DNA of 64,000 bases from Agrobacterium sp. RAC06 (GCF_001713475.1 NZ_CP016499.1:1054001-1118000); one strand, 5' to 3'. Shown: positions 41,986 to 51,977, counted from the first letter of the stretch. The notes: generated from the sequence alone by a model not told the origin. Numbers and translations: made by a program.

Positions 41986-43359
41986 TCAAGCAGCAGCGCC
42001 CACGACGCGGTTGCGACCGGAGTTCTTCGCTTCATAGAGAGCCCGGTCGGCCTGCTTCAGAAGCTGCTCGGGCGTTTCGATACCGGGACCGATCGTGGCA
42101 ATGCCCATGGATGCTGTCAGCATCAGAGGGGTCTCACCCGATCGAAGCTGGAAGGGCCGTGCCTCGATCATGCCACGCAGCCTCTCGGCAACGGTTGCGG
42201 CGACTTCCGCCGGTGTGTCGGGCATCACGACGACGAATTCCTCGCCGCCAAAACGGCAGGCAAGATCGGCTCCCCGCACGGTCGAGCGGATCCGGCCGGC
42301 AAACTCCTTCAGCACTTCGTCGCCGGCATCGTGCCCGTAGACATCGTTCACCTGCTTGAAGCGGTCGATATCGGTGATGCATAGCGTCAGCGGCCGACCA
42401 CGCACCTTGGCGCGGGCGAACAGTGTGCGCAGATGCGTATCGAGATAGCGGCGATTGTGGAGGCCCGTGAGCCCATCGGTGACGGCAAGTTCGATCGTCT
42501 GACGCACACTGTTGCGCAGGCGATCGTTGAAGCGCTTGCGGCGAACCTGTGTCAGCGTGCGGGCGATCATTTCGTTGGGATCGAGCGGGCGCACGATGTA
42601 GTCGTTCACGCCGAGATCAAGCGCCCGGATGATCATCTGCTCATCCCCCTGCTCCGTGATCAGGAGAATCGGAATGAAGCGGGTGCGTTCCAGCGAACGG
42701 ATCTGCGAGCAGAGACGCAAGGGGTCGTAGTCTTCGAGATTGCTGTTGACGATGACCAGATCGAAGGCGTTTTCAGCCGCCTCGAACACCGCCGCCTGCG
42801 GGTCTGACATGGCGCTGACTTCGGCAATCGGCTTCAGCGCCTTGATAATGCGCTCCTGGGAGGCACCGCGGCTGTCGACGAGCAGAACCTGCGCCTGCTC
42901 TTCGAGGCGCCCCTCCTGGAGCCTGAAGACATCACCGATGCCGGCCTCACGGGTCGTGTCGTGGCGGATGCGCAGCTCGTCCGTCAGCGTCTTCAAGCGC
43001 ACCAGGCTCTTCACCCGGGAGATGAGCTGCAGGTCGTTGACCGGCTTCGTCAGGAAATCGTCGGCACCGGCCTGCAGACCGCGGACACGATCAGAAGGCT
43101 GATCGAGGGCAGTGACCATGACGACCGGGATATGCGCCGTACGCGGGTTGGACTTCAGCCGCTCGCAGACCTCGAATCCGTCCATCTCCGGCATCATGAT
43201 GTCGAGGAGGATGACGTCGACCTGGGTGCGATCGCAGATATCCAGCGCATCACGGCCATTGCTTGCCGTCAGCACGTCGAAATACTCCGCCATCAGCCGC
43301 GCTTCGAGCAGCTTGACGTTGGCAGGAATATCATCGACGACCAGAATACGGGCAGTCAT
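41986..43359 (-). CDS. pleD: PleD-type response regulator with diguanylate cyclase
   Basis: A 457-residue protein that makes cyclic di-GMP when phosphorylated and steers the polar cell cycle. REC1 (1-120) has D9, D10, phospho-acceptor D53 and K105. REC2 (about 155-275) is an adaptor without the phospho-Asp (LVIVNSN). The GGDEF domain (about 285-455) holds GGEEF (371-375) and the inhibitory site R-G-A-D (362-365) for feedback by c-di-GMP. It lies 12 bases after divK and is co-transcribed with it, the standard order in Caulobacter and rhizobia. Confidence 0.97.
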   Translation of the reverse strand: MTARILVVDDIPANVKLLEARLMAEYFDVLTASNGRDALDICDRTQVDVILLDIMMPEMDGFEVCERLKSNPRTAHIPVVMVTALDQPSDRVRGLQAGADDFLTKPVNDLQLISRVKSLVRLKTLTDELRIRHDTTREAGIGDVFRLQEGRLEEQAQVLLVDSRGASQERIIKALKPIAEVSAMSDPQAAVFEAAENAFDLVIVNSNLEDYDPLRLCSQIRSLERTRFIPILLITEQGDEQMIIRALDLGVNDYIVRPLDPNEMIARTLTQVRRKRFNDRLRNSVRQTIELAVTDGLTGLHNRRYLDTHLRTLFARAKVRGRPLTLCITDIDRFKQVNDVYGHDAGDEVLKEFAGRIRSTVRGADLACRFGGEEFVVVMPDTPAEVAATVAERLRGMIEARPFQLRSGETPLMLTASMGIATIGPGIETPEQLLKQADRALYEAKNSGRNRVVGAAA

Positions 43360-43371
43360 GGCTGTCAGTCC

Positions 43372-43743
43372 TCACGCATCTCCGAGATAGGTCTTGATCG
43401 TCTCGATAAACTTGGGGACCGAGATGGGTTTGGAGACATAGGCTTCACAGCCACCCTGCCGGATCCGCTCCTCATCGCCCTTCATGGCGAATGCCGTTAC
43501 GGCAATCACAGGGATCACGTGGAGCTCGGGATCGTCCTTCAGCCACTTGGTCACTTCAAGTCCTGAGACCTCCGGCAACTGGATGTCCATCAAGATCAGA
43601 TCCGGGCGGTGGCGCCGCGCGAGATCCATGGCTTCCATGCCGTTGCGGGTCTGCACTGTCTCATAGCCGGATGCCTCGATCAGATCGCGGAAGAGCTTCA
43701 TGTTGAGCTCGTTGTCTTCGACAATCATCACTTTTTTCGGCAT
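43372..43743 (-). CDS. divK: Single-domain response regulator DivK
   Basis: A 123-residue receiver-only protein that relays phosphate between PleC, DivJ and the CtrA pathway. [25 protein letters not shown] at the start, phospho-acceptor D53 in [15 protein letters not shown] and K in [30 protein letters not shown] are exactly the DivK layout. First gene of the divK-pleD pair. No TTAA-N7-TTAA (CtrA) site is evident in the 138 bases upstream, though TCCGG-AACA-CCGGA (about 43780) is an inverted repeat there. Confidence 0.97.
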   Translation of the reverse strand: MPKKVMIVEDNELNMKLFRDLIEASGYETVQTRNGMEAMDLARRHRPDLILMDIQLPEVSGLEVTKWLKDDPELHVIPVIAVTAFAMKGDEERIRQGGCEAYVSKPISVPKFIETIKTYLGDA

Positions 43744-43881
43744 TCACCCGGTCCTTTGTCTCGCGCATTCAGTCAGTCCGGAACACCGGACCCAGCGCGA
43801 GTTGCGTCTTCCGTCAGCGAACATGCTAGTGCTATTTGGTTTCGAAATCGGTAATTTGCCAGGGCAAGAGGAAAAGACTTT

Positions 43882-44175
43882 ATGAAAAACAGAGATATAC
43901 CTGCCGATGCCGAAGCCACTGCGGTTGCCGTGCTTGGCTGGTTGGCAAATGAACCGGAGATGCTGTCGCGTTTCCTCGCATTGTCTGGCGTACAGCCGAC
44001 ACAGCTTCGCCAGGCGGTCGGCGACCCGGCCTTTCTCGCCGGCATGCTAGAGTTTCTGATGCAGCACGAACCGACGCTGATGGAATTCTGCACCGCGACG
44101 GACACCAAGCCTGAAACGGTGGTCGAGGCCTATCACCGATATGCGGGTCCGAGCTTCGATTCGGCCGATTTCTGA
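43882..44175 (+). CDS. DUF3572 protein
   Basis: A 97-residue helical protein, AEATAVAVLGWLANEPEMLSRFLALSG, then DPAFLAGMLEFLMQHEPTLMEFC and KPETVVEAYHRYAG, the DUF3572 pattern. It is found next to divK in many rhizobia, divergently as here. Function unknown. The last base of its stop is shared with the ATG of the next gene (44175), so the two are coupled. Confidence 0.92.
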   Translation: MKNRDIPADAEATAVAVLGWLANEPEMLSRFLALSGVQPTQLRQAVGDPAFLAGMLEFLMQHEPTLMEFCTATDTKPETVVEAYHRYAGPSFDSADF

Positions 44176-44810
44176 TGCTGACGGATCTCGACCACATCCG
44201 CCTGACGGACAGGCCTTTGATCGTCTGCGATGTCGATGATGTCGTCCTGCAGTTCGCCGCACCGTTCGAGGCCTTCCTGCAGAGCCGCGGCCACAGGCTG
44301 TTGCCGCGCTCCTTCAAGCTGACCGGCAACATCGTCACCGGCGCCGATGAAAGCGTGATCGAAGCGCCAGCCGTCAAGGCGTTGATCGATGATTTCTTCG
44401 TCGAGCAGGAGCGCTGGCAGACGCCGTTTGCCGATGCGGTCGACAGCCTTCATGCGCTCGGCCAGAATGCCGATCTTGTGTTCCTCACTGCCATGCCGCC
44501 TCGCCACGCCGAGGTGCGGCGACGGCTGCTCGACCAGCTGACACTGACCTTTCCAATGATTGCAACGGAAGAGGCCAAGGGGCCGATGGTAGCGGCGTTG
44601 CAAGGGGAAAGGCCCCTGCCCGTCGCCTTCGTCGACGACATGGTGCACAATCTGCACTCGGTCGGCCAGCACGTGCCAGACTGCCTTTTGATCTATCTTC
44701 CGCCACCGCTCGAAATCTTCCGCTTCGCACCCGAGCCACCCGAAACGGTCCGGCGTGTCGGCACCTGGCCGGAGGCGTCCGAGCTGATCCGATCGCATTT
44801 CGCGGGCTAA
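44175..44810 (+). CDS. HAD-like phosphatase-fold protein
   Basis: A 211-residue protein. Motif I is LIVCDVDDVVLQF (D-x-D), motif II is VFLTAMPPRH (T), motif III is the Lys in EEAKGPMV, and motif IV is VAFVDDMVHNLHSV (D-D). All four HAD elements are therefore present, with a small cap between I and II (about 30-85). The substrate is unknown. It overlaps the DUF3572 stop by one base and precedes the SOS promoter of dinB. Confidence 0.82.
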   Translation: MLTDLDHIRLTDRPLIVCDVDDVVLQFAAPFEAFLQSRGHRLLPRSFKLTGNIVTGADESVIEAPAVKALIDDFFVEQERWQTPFADAVDSLHALGQNADLVFLTAMPPRHAEVRRRLLDQLTLTFPMIATEEAKGPMVAALQGERPLPVAFVDDMVHNLHSVGQHVPDCLLIYLPPPLEIFRFAPEPPETVRRVGTWPEASELIRSHFAG

Positions 44811-44844
44811 CCGAACGACAACCGCTCGTCCCGGCCTTGCCGCC

Positions 44845-44895
44845 CTTGCCTGCATTCGCAGCGCGGCCTATGGTGGGAATGTTCAACCTTTGTTC
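44845..44895 (+). promoter_or_regulatory. SOS promoter of dinB with LexA box
   Basis: CTTGCC (44845-44850), 17 bases, CTATGG (44868-44873). GTTC-AACCTTT-GTTC (44881-44895) follows at the expected transcription start and matches the Rhizobiales LexA consensus GTTC-N7-GTTC exactly. The dinB ATG is at 44901. Confidence 0.8.
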
Positions 44896-44900
44896 TGGCC

Positions 44901-46184
44901 ATGACGCGCGCTGCTCCTGATCACCCTGGCTTTTGTCGTGACTGCCTGACCGGGCAGGCAGAGGGTGCACGGCGCTGTCGTTCCTGCGGCAGCCCGAGGC
45001 TCGTCTACCATTCCGAACTCTACGACTTGTCGATCGCCCATATCGATTGTGATGCTTTCTACGCCTCGGTGGAGAAGCGCGACAATCCGGAGCTGATCGA
45101 CAAGCCCGTGATCATCGGCGGCGGCAAGCGCGGGGTCGTCTCCACCGCCTGCTACGTCGCACGCATCCATGGGGTGCGGTCTGCCATGCCGATGTTCAAG
45201 GCTCTCGAAGCCTGTCCGCAGGCCGTGGTCATCAAGCCCGACATGGAGAAGTATTCCCGTGTCGGTCGCGAAATCCGGGCAATGATGGAGGAGCTGACAC
45301 CGCTCGTGCAGCCGATTTCGATCGACGAGGCCTTTCTCGATCTGCGAGGCACCGAACTGCTGCATCACGATCCGCCGGCCCGGGTGCTGGCAAGGCTTGC
45401 CCGACGCATCGAGCAGGAGATCGGCATTACCGTTTCCGTCGGGCTGTCCTACTGCAAGTTCCTCGCCAAGGTCGCTTCCGACCTGCAGAAGCCGCGCGGT
45501 TTCTCCGTCATCGGCGAGGCCGAGGCGGTCTCCTTCCTTGCCGACAAGCCGGTCACGATGATCTGGGGTGTCGGAAAGGCACTTGCCACAACGCTACAGG
45601 CCGACGGCATCCGAACCATCGGCCAGCTGCAGGTGATGGACGAGAGCGATCTCATGCGCCGCTATGGCTCGATGGGACAGCGTCTGGCGCGTCTGTCCCG
45701 CGGCATCGACGAGCGGACGGTGCATCCGAACGACCCGGCCAAGAGCGTCTCGGCCGAGACGACCTTCTTCGACGACATTCACCGGCTCGACGAGCTCGTG
45801 GTGCATCTGCGTGCCTTGTCCGAAAAGGTCGCCTGGCGGCTGAAGCGACACGAGATCGCCGGGCAGACCGTCGTCTTGAAGCTCAAGACGGCCGATTTCA
45901 AGCTCAGAACGCGCAATCGACGGCTGGATGACCCCACCCAGCTGGCCGATCGGATCTTCCGCACCGGCATGTCGCTGCTGGAGAAGGAAACGGATGGAAC
46001 GCGATTCCGGCTGATCGGCATCGGCGTCAGCGATCTGCAGGATCCAATGCTTGCCGACCCGCCTGACCTCGTTGATGCCCAGGCAGCAAGGCGGGCAGCG
46101 GCAGAGGCGGCGATGGACAAATTGCGCGACAAGTTCGGCAAGGGTACGGTTCAGACGGGTTACACTTTCCCGTCCAAACGATAG
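44901..46184 (+). CDS. dinB: DNA polymerase IV with N-terminal cysteine pairs
   Basis: A 427-residue Y-family lesion-bypass polymerase. The catalytic parts are [21 protein letters not shown] (D49), the [31 protein letters not shown] block with the catalytic D-E, and [20 protein letters not shown]. Helix-hairpin-helix and little-finger domains follow to about 380. Ahead of the polymerase there are about 40 extra residues with C12-x2-C15 and C26-x2-C29, a likely zinc ribbon absent from E. coli DinB. The gene has its own LexA box. It ends without the usual long beta-clamp tail being obvious to me. Confidence 0.95.
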   Translation: MTRAAPDHPGFCRDCLTGQAEGARRCRSCGSPRLVYHSELYDLSIAHIDCDAFYASVEKRDNPELIDKPVIIGGGKRGVVSTACYVARIHGVRSAMPMFKALEACPQAVVIKPDMEKYSRVGREIRAMMEELTPLVQPISIDEAFLDLRGTELLHHDPPARVLARLARRIEQEIGITVSVGLSYCKFLAKVASDLQKPRGFSVIGEAEAVSFLADKPVTMIWGVGKALATTLQADGIRTIGQLQVMDESDLMRRYGSMGQRLARLSRGIDERTVHPNDPAKSVSAETTFFDDIHRLDELVVHLRALSEKVAWRLKRHEIAGQTVVLKLKTADFKLRTRNRRLDDPTQLADRIFRTGMSLLEKETDGTRFRLIGIGVSDLQDPMLADPPDLVDAQAARRAAAEAAMDKLRDKFGKGTVQTGYTFPSKR

Positions 46185-46255
46185 GCGACTACGTGGCGCA
46201 GGCACCCTCCATCATCACGGATCACAGCCGGCTCCCAGGGCGCCAGGGCGGATAC

Positions 46256-46987
46256 ATGCGGCTCTTGCGGTTTGCCGCCGCCCATCGCCGCACGCGGCCT
46301 AACGACCTGCTGCTCGGCACAATCCTGGCTTTTGTCGCGGGCGCGATGAATGCCGGCGGCTTCCTTGCCATCGGTCACTACACCTCGCACATGACCGGCA
46401 TCGTCTCCGCGATTGCCGACAATCTGGCACTCGGGCTTTTCGGGCTGGTCGGCGCTGGCATCGCACTTCTCGTCAGCTTCACGCTCGGCGCTGCCTGCTC
46501 GGCAGTCCTTATCAACTGGGCCCGGCGCCATGCGCGCCGACAGCAATATGCCTATCCGCTGGCGCTCGAATCCGGCCTGCTGATCGCCTTTGCCGGGATC
46601 GGCGCCGTCGTGCCGGCGGCTTCAGCCGCAGCGGTGACGGCCCTTCTCCTCTGCTTCGTGATGGGCCTCCAGAATGCGACGATCACCAAGATTTCCGGCG
46701 CCCGCATCCGCACCACCCACCTGACCGGCATGATTACCGATGTCGGCATCGAATTCGGCAAGCTCGCCTATGGCCGGATCGTCCGGCTCCTCGATCATCC
46801 ACCGCTTGCAACGGACAGCCGCAAGCTCGGCATCCTGCTGCCCATCGTTGGCATGTTCTTCGTCGGCGGCCTCGTCGGTGCTCTCGGCTTCAAGCATATC
46901 GGCCATGCCTTTTCCCTGCCGCTTGCGGCCCTGCTGCTCGTGGTCGTCTCACCGCAACTGCGACCGCGGCAGACAGCCACCCCGTGA
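46256..46987 (+). CDS. YoaK/DUF1275-family membrane protein
   Basis: A 243-residue membrane protein with six helices. LLGTILAFVAGAMNAGGFLAIGHYTSHMTGIVSAIADNL is the YoaK signature (AGxxNAxGF...H-x-TG), and LLLCFVMGLQNATITKISGARIRTTHLTGMITDVGIEFG is the second half repeat. Function unknown. ATG 46256 with GGGCGGATAC upstream is used; GTG 46193, nine bases after dinB, would add 21 residues and could couple it to dinB. Confidence 0.88.
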   Translation: MRLLRFAAAHRRTRPNDLLLGTILAFVAGAMNAGGFLAIGHYTSHMTGIVSAIADNLALGLFGLVGAGIALLVSFTLGAACSAVLINWARRHARRQQYAYPLALESGLLIAFAGIGAVVPAASAAAVTALLLCFVMGLQNATITKISGARIRTTHLTGMITDVGIEFGKLAYGRIVRLLDHPPLATDSRKLGILLPIVGMFFVGGLVGALGFKHIGHAFSLPLAALLLVVVSPQLRPRQTATP

Positions 46988-47126
46988 ACAAGTCACAGCT
47001 CGTGACAAGTGTGGAAACACGATCACAGCCGCGTGAGTAGCAACGCAACGGCTTTTCGCGAAACTTTTCTTAAACATCGTCGCTTACACTGCGATTGCTT
47101 GTGTATTGCGTTTCAAATGGTCGACC

Positions 47127-48359
47127 ATGTTTCAGCGTTTCGCCCTCGCCGTCAGCCTGTCTCTCATGTCCAGCACGGCGCTTGCCGCCGATGGTCCGCT
47201 CCAGATCTATATCTCAAAGGCGGAACAGACGCTGACCGTCTACGACGGTGACGAGGTGGTGGCGACGACAAAAGTCTCGACCGGCAAGCCCGGACATACC
47301 ACGCCATCGGGGATCTTCTCGATCCTGGAGAAGCGCAAGTATCACGAGTCCAACCTCTATTCGAACGCGCCCATGCCCTTCATGCAACGTCTGACCTGGT
47401 CGGGCATCGCGTTGCACGAGGGCAAGCTGCCCGGCTATCCGGCCTCGCATGGTTGCGTGCGCCTGCCGAACGGCTTCGCCAAGACGCTCTTTTCCATGAC
47501 CGAGCGCGGCGCGCATGTGATCATCACCGACGATGCCATAGCGCCAAAGTCCATCACCCACGCCAATCTGTTCACGCCGCGCCTCCCGGTTGACGATGGC
47601 GGGCTGCTGTCGGACGTAGAGCTCAGGCCCGGACGTGTCGAGGCGGGGCTGGGCCCCGTCGAAGTGGCCATGAACGCAGTTCCACCGCGCAGCGGTGCCG
47701 AGACAAAGGTGACGATCGAGGAACCACCTCCGCTGCGTATCCTGATTACACGACGCACCCAGCGCGACGTCGTGTCCGACGTCCAGCGGCTTCTCGGCAC
47801 GCTCGGCTTCGATGCCGGCGTTTCCGATGGCTTGCTCGGCACGCGGACCATTGCGGCGGTCAAGGCGTTCAAGGAGAAGCATGAGATAGCAAAGGACGCA
47901 CAGATCCTGTCTGAGACTTTTCTCGGGACGCTCTATATGCAGGCCGGCGAGGACCACCCGCCGACGGGCCAGCTGATGATCCGGCAGAAATTCGCGCCAC
48001 TCTTTTCAGCCCCCGTCAACATCCGGGAGCCAGAGAAGGCGCTTGGCACCCATTTCATCGAAGCGACTGCTGTCGATCGCTACAAGCGGAAGGCCGAATG
48101 GCGTGGCGTGACGCTCGATGACCACCTTCCTGCATCGACGCAGAAGCGTCTTGGCATCGTCACCCCGGCGGACGACAAGTCGATCTTCTCGGCCGAGGCG
48201 GCGCTGTCGCGCATCGTCATCCCGGACGACGTGCGCGCCCGCATCGAAACCATGCTGAGCGAGGGATCCTCGATCACCATCTCGGATACCGGCATCGGCC
48301 CGGAGACCGGCGACGGGACGGACTTCATCACCGTGACACGTTCGAAGCCGCGGGCCTGA
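47127..48359 (+). CDS. Exported L,D-transpeptidase with peptidoglycan-binding domain
   Basis: A 410-residue envelope enzyme that forms 3-3 crosslinks or attaches proteins to peptidoglycan. A signal peptide (cleavage near STALA-ADG, residue 20) is followed by the YkuD domain (about 25-140): IYISKAEQTLTVYDGDEVV, TPSGIFSILEK, GIALHEGKLPGYPASHGCVRLP with H97 and catalytic C110. A peptidoglycan-binding segment (RDVVSDVQRLLGTLGFDAGVSDGLLG) lies at about 215-255. The last 130 residues are unassigned. ATG 47127 is chosen over TTG 47106 since it fits the signal peptide. Confidence 0.9.
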   Translation: MFQRFALAVSLSLMSSTALAADGPLQIYISKAEQTLTVYDGDEVVATTKVSTGKPGHTTPSGIFSILEKRKYHESNLYSNAPMPFMQRLTWSGIALHEGKLPGYPASHGCVRLPNGFAKTLFSMTERGAHVIITDDAIAPKSITHANLFTPRLPVDDGGLLSDVELRPGRVEAGLGPVEVAMNAVPPRSGAETKVTIEEPPPLRILITRRTQRDVVSDVQRLLGTLGFDAGVSDGLLGTRTIAAVKAFKEKHEIAKDAQILSETFLGTLYMQAGEDHPPTGQLMIRQKFAPLFSAPVNIREPEKALGTHFIEATAVDRYKRKAEWRGVTLDDHLPASTQKRLGIVTPADDKSIFSAEAALSRIVIPDDVRARIETMLSEGSSITISDTGIGPETGDGTDFITVTRSKPRA

Positions 48360-48362
48360 CGA

Positions 48363-51300
48363 TCAGACCAGTTCTACGTCGAGCACGCCGGGCGTCGAGC
48401 GCATGGCGGCGGCGATCTCCGGGGAGATGCGGAAGCGCTCCGTCAGTTCTACCTCGATTTCACGCTGGCCTTCATCCTTGATCACGATGAAGGAGACAAG
48501 GCCGTCGCCCCTTGCGTTCAGATGTGCAGCGACGGCGCGCAAGGGACCGGAATCCCGGACGAAAACGCGCATCGCCTTCTGCATGCGGATCGACTGTTCT
48601 TCGAGCGACTGCGCCGTCTGGATGCGCAGGCCGATGCCCTCGGGGCGCTCTTCCGCCTGCACAGTCAGCACCAGCGACTTGCCGGCCTCGAGCAGGTCGC
48701 GATACTGGTTGAGACCTTCCGAGAAGAGAACCGCTTCATACTGGCCCGAGGCATCCGAGAAGGTGACGATGCCCATCTTGTTGCCAGTGCGGGTCTTGCG
48801 CTCCTGACGGGAAATGACGGTGCCGGCGAGCCGGCCGGCGGAGGCGCCCTGCTTTACGGCAACCGAGAAATCCGCGAAATTCTGGACGCGCAGTTTGTCG
48901 AGCAGGTCTCTGTACGCGTCGAGGGGGTGAGCGGAGAGATAGAAGCCGAGCACCTGGAATTCCCGCATCAGCTTTTCCGAGGAAAGCCAGGGCGTATAGG
49001 GTGCAAAGGCGATCCGTTCGGGCCCGCTTGCGCCGCCGGAGCCGAACATGTCGGACTGGCCGCTGACGGCATTTTCCTGGGCCCGCTGGGCATAACCCAT
49101 GATGCGATCGATGCTGCCGACGAGTTCGGCGCGGTCGCGACCGAAGCAGTCGAAGGCACCGGCGGCGATCAGGCTTTCAAAGACACGGCGGTTGATCTGT
49201 TTCGGATCGATCCTGAGGCAGAAATCCTCGATGCTGTCGAAAGGCTTGTCGCCTCGGACCTCAACGATGTGATCGACGGCGCCTTCACCGACACCCTTGA
49301 GTGCGGCGAGCGCGTAGTAGATGCGGTTCGGCCCGGTCTGGAAGTGACGATAGGAAGTCTGAACAGAAGGCGGCACGACTTCGATGCCGAGGCGGCCGGC
49401 ATCCTGGCGGAAGTCGACGAGCTTTTCGGTGTTCGACATATCGAGCGTCATCGATGCCGCGAGGAACTCGACCGGATAATGCGCCTTCATGTAGGCCGTC
49501 TGATAGGAGACGATGGCGTAGGCTGCGGCGTGCGACTTGTTGAAGCCGTAGTTGGCGAATTTTGCCAACAGTTCGAAGATGTTGTTCGCCTGTGGCTTGG
49601 AGACCCCATTCTTCATCGCGCCGTCGACGAAACGGACCGACTGCTGGTCCATCTCCGCCTTGATCTTCTTACCCATGGCGCGGCGCAAAAGGTCAGCTTC
49701 GCCGAGCGAGTAGCCCGACAGGACCTGCGCGATCTGCATGACCTGTTCCTGGTAGACGATAACGCCCTGGGTTTCCTTGAGCAGATAGTCGATCTTGGGA
49801 TGGATCGAGGCGATCTCCTCTTCGCCATGCTTGCGGGCATTGTAGACCGGGATGTTTTCCATCGGGCCCGGACGATAAAGCGCGACGAGGGCGATGATGT
49901 CCTCGATGCAGTCGGGGCGCATGCCGATGAGGGCCTTGCGCATGCCGGCACTTTCTACCTGGAACACGCCGACCGTTTCACCACGCGAGAGCATTTCGTA
50001 GGTCAAGGTGTCATCGAGCGGGATGGCCGCGAGATCGACCTTGTGGCCACGCTGCTCCTCGACGAAATCGACAGCCGTCTTCAGGACAGTCAGCGTCTTC
50101 AGGCCGAGGAAGTCGAACTTAACGAGACCGGCCTGTTCGACCCATTTCATGTTGAACTGGGTGACCGGCATGTCGGAGCGCGGATCGCGGTACATCGGCA
50201 CCAGCTTCGACAGCGGGCGATCGCCGATGACGATACCGGCAGCGTGGGTCGAGGCGTGGCGGTAGAGACCCTCGATCTTCTGGGCTATCTCAAGAAGCCG
50301 CGCGACCACGGGCTCCTCCTCGGCAGCCTCTTGAAGCTTGGGCTCCTCCTCGATCGCCTTTGAGAGCGGCGTCGGATTGGCAGGATTGTTCGGCACCAGC
50401 TTGCAGATCTTGTCGACCTGGCCATAGGGCATTTCCAGCACGCGGCCGACGTCGCGGAGCGCCGCACGCGCCTGCAGCGAACCAAAGGTGATGATCTGGC
50501 CCACCTGCTCGCGACCATACTTGCGCTGAACGTAGCGAATGACCTCTTCGCGGCGCTCCTGACAGAAGTCGATGTCGAAGTCGGGCATCGAGACGCGTTC
50601 CGGGTTGAGGAAGCGTTCGAAGAGCAGCGAGAAGCGCAAGGGATCGACGTCGGTGATGGTCAGGGCATAGGCGACGAGCGAGCCCGCACCCGAACCACGG
50701 CCCGGGCCGACCGGGATGTCATGCTGTTTCGCCCATTTGATGAAGTCCGAAACGATCAGGAAGTAGCCTGGGAACTTCATGCGTTCGATGACCGAGAGTT
50801 CGAACTCCAGCCGGTCACGATAATCCTTTTCCTCGTAGCCCGGCGCCATGCCGAGGGCTGCCAGACGCTGGTCGAGCCCCTCCTCCGCCTGACGGCGCAG
50901 CTCGAGTGCTTCCTCTCGTTCGGCTTCTTCTGGATCGTCGCTGCCACCGGTAAAGCGCGGCAAGATGGGCTTGCGGGTATCGAGAACGAAGCAGCAGCGA
51001 CGGGCGATCTCGACGGAATTCTCCAGCGCTTCCGGCAGGTCGGCGAAGAGCTTCATCATGTCCGCCCGGCTCTTCAGATAATGATCGGGGGTCAGGCGGA
51101 AGCGGTCGTCGTTCGAGACGATGGCATTGTGAGCGACCGCCATCAGGGCGTCATGGGCATCGTAATCGTCGCGGGCCGGGAAGAAAGCCTCGTTGGTCGC
51201 GACCAGCGGCAGATCATGCTCATAGGCGAGCTGGACCATGCGCCGCTCATGCGTGCGATCATAGTCGCCATGGCGCTGCAGTTCGACATAAAGGCGATCG

Positions 51301-51863
51301 CCGAACAGGTGCTTCAATGCGACGAGGCGGCTTTCGGCCTGGGTCTTGTGACCGTCTTTGAGGATACGATCGACCGGCCCGCCACCGGCGCCCGTCAACA
51401 GGATCAGGCCCTCGGTGCCGCTCTCTTCGAGCCAGGAAAGCTTTACATGGGTCGGCTGCCCCGCGTCGCCGCCGAGATAGGCCCGGCTGACGAGATCCAC
51501 GAGGCGCTCATAGCCGTCAGCGTCGGAGGCCAGGACCACAACCGACGGCAGATCCGGCATATGGCCATTACCGCCGCGCTTCTCGCCGGTCGAATCTTCC
51601 ATGTCGATCGACAGCTGGCAGCCGATGATCGGCTGGATGCCATCGCCGAGCGCCTTCTGGGAAAACTCGAGCGCAACGAAAAGATTGTTTGTGTCAGTGA
51701 TCGCGATCGCCGGCTGGTCGTCGGCGACAGCTTTGCCAAGGATCTTCTTGAGCGGCAGAGCGCCCTCAAGCAGCGAATAGGCAGAATGCACCCGCAAGTG
51801 CACGAAACCCGGGCCATCACCCAGTCCACCGGACGCCTGCCTGTCGACGCTGTCCTCGCCCAT
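48363..51863 (-). CDS. dnaE: DNA polymerase III alpha subunit
   Basis: The replicative polymerase, 1166 residues. The PHP domain opens FVHLRVHSAYSLLEGALPLKKI. The catalytic palm has PVGPGRGSGAGSLVAYAL and PDFDIDFCQERREEVIRYVQRKYG with the Asp pair. Finger, HhH (EDIIALVALYRPGPMENIP nearby), OB-fold (about 1000-1080, AGTVISRQERKTRTGNKMG) and C-terminal tau-binding regions follow in order. The size and the presence of the full PHP region indicate DnaE1 rather than the SOS-linked DnaE2. It is the last gene of a minus-strand run that includes lolC, lolD and a micropeptide upstream. Confidence 0.97.
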   Translation of the reverse strand: MGEDSVDRQASGGLGDGPGFVHLRVHSAYSLLEGALPLKKILGKAVADDQPAIAITDTNNLFVALEFSQKALGDGIQPIIGCQLSIDMEDSTGEKRGGNGHMPDLPSVVVLASDADGYERLVDLVSRAYLGGDAGQPTHVKLSWLEESGTEGLILLTGAGGGPVDRILKDGHKTQAESRLVALKHLFGDRLYVELQRHGDYDRTHERRMVQLAYEHDLPLVATNEAFFPARDDYDAHDALMAVAHNAIVSNDDRFRLTPDHYLKSRADMMKLFADLPEALENSVEIARRCCFVLDTRKPILPRFTGGSDDPEEAEREEALELRRQAEEGLDQRLAALGMAPGYEEKDYRDRLEFELSVIERMKFPGYFLIVSDFIKWAKQHDIPVGPGRGSGAGSLVAYALTITDVDPLRFSLLFERFLNPERVSMPDFDIDFCQERREEVIRYVQRKYGREQVGQIITFGSLQARAALRDVGRVLEMPYGQVDKICKLVPNNPANPTPLSKAIEEEPKLQEAAEEEPVVARLLEIAQKIEGLYRHASTHAAGIVIGDRPLSKLVPMYRDPRSDMPVTQFNMKWVEQAGLVKFDFLGLKTLTVLKTAVDFVEEQRGHKVDLAAIPLDDTLTYEMLSRGETVGVFQVESAGMRKALIGMRPDCIEDIIALVALYRPGPMENIPVYNARKHGEEEIASIHPKIDYLLKETQGVIVYQEQVMQIAQVLSGYSLGEADLLRRAMGKKIKAEMDQQSVRFVDGAMKNGVSKPQANNIFELLAKFANYGFNKSHAAAYAIVSYQTAYMKAHYPVEFLAASMTLDMSNTEKLVDFRQDAGRLGIEVVPPSVQTSYRHFQTGPNRIYYALAALKGVGEGAVDHIVEVRGDKPFDSIEDFCLRIDPKQINRRVFESLIAAGAFDCFGRDRAELVGSIDRIMGYAQRAQENAVSGQSDMFGSGGASGPERIAFAPYTPWLSSEKLMREFQVLGFYLSAHPLDAYRDLLDKLRVQNFADFSVAVKQGASAGRLAGTVISRQERKTRTGNKMGIVTFSDASGQYEAVLFSEGLNQYRDLLEAGKSLVLTVQAEERPEGIGLRIQTAQSLEEQSIRMQKAMRVFVRDSGPLRAVAAHLNARGDGLVSFIVIKDEGQREIEVELTERFRISPEIAAAMRSTPGVLDVELV

Positions 51864-51936
51864 ACCGCTTCATTCCCTGATTTCTGAATCGGTCGGGATT
51901 TTCGGCTTTCAGGCTCACGAAGTCCAGAAGGAAGTC

Positions 51937-51971
51937 GGGCGGCAAAGCCTTCCTCACCAGCTTTGCCGCCC
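51937..51971 (-). terminator. Hairpin after the micropeptide gene
   Basis: GGGCGGCAAAG (51937-51947) and CTTTGCCGCCC (51961-51971) form a perfect 11-bp stem with a 13-base loop, starting seven bases after the micropeptide stop. The T-tract on the minus strand is poor (GACTTCCTTC), so it may stabilise the 3' end of a very short message as much as terminate it. Confidence 0.6.
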
Positions 51972-51977
51972 GCAGTA

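Noticed and set aside
43744..43881. CtrA site for divK
   Set aside because: No TTAA-N7-TTAA or close variant is present in the divergent region.
48522..50363. A plus-strand open frame of 613 codons
   Set aside because: Antisense to dnaE, no recognisable motif, no ribosome site.
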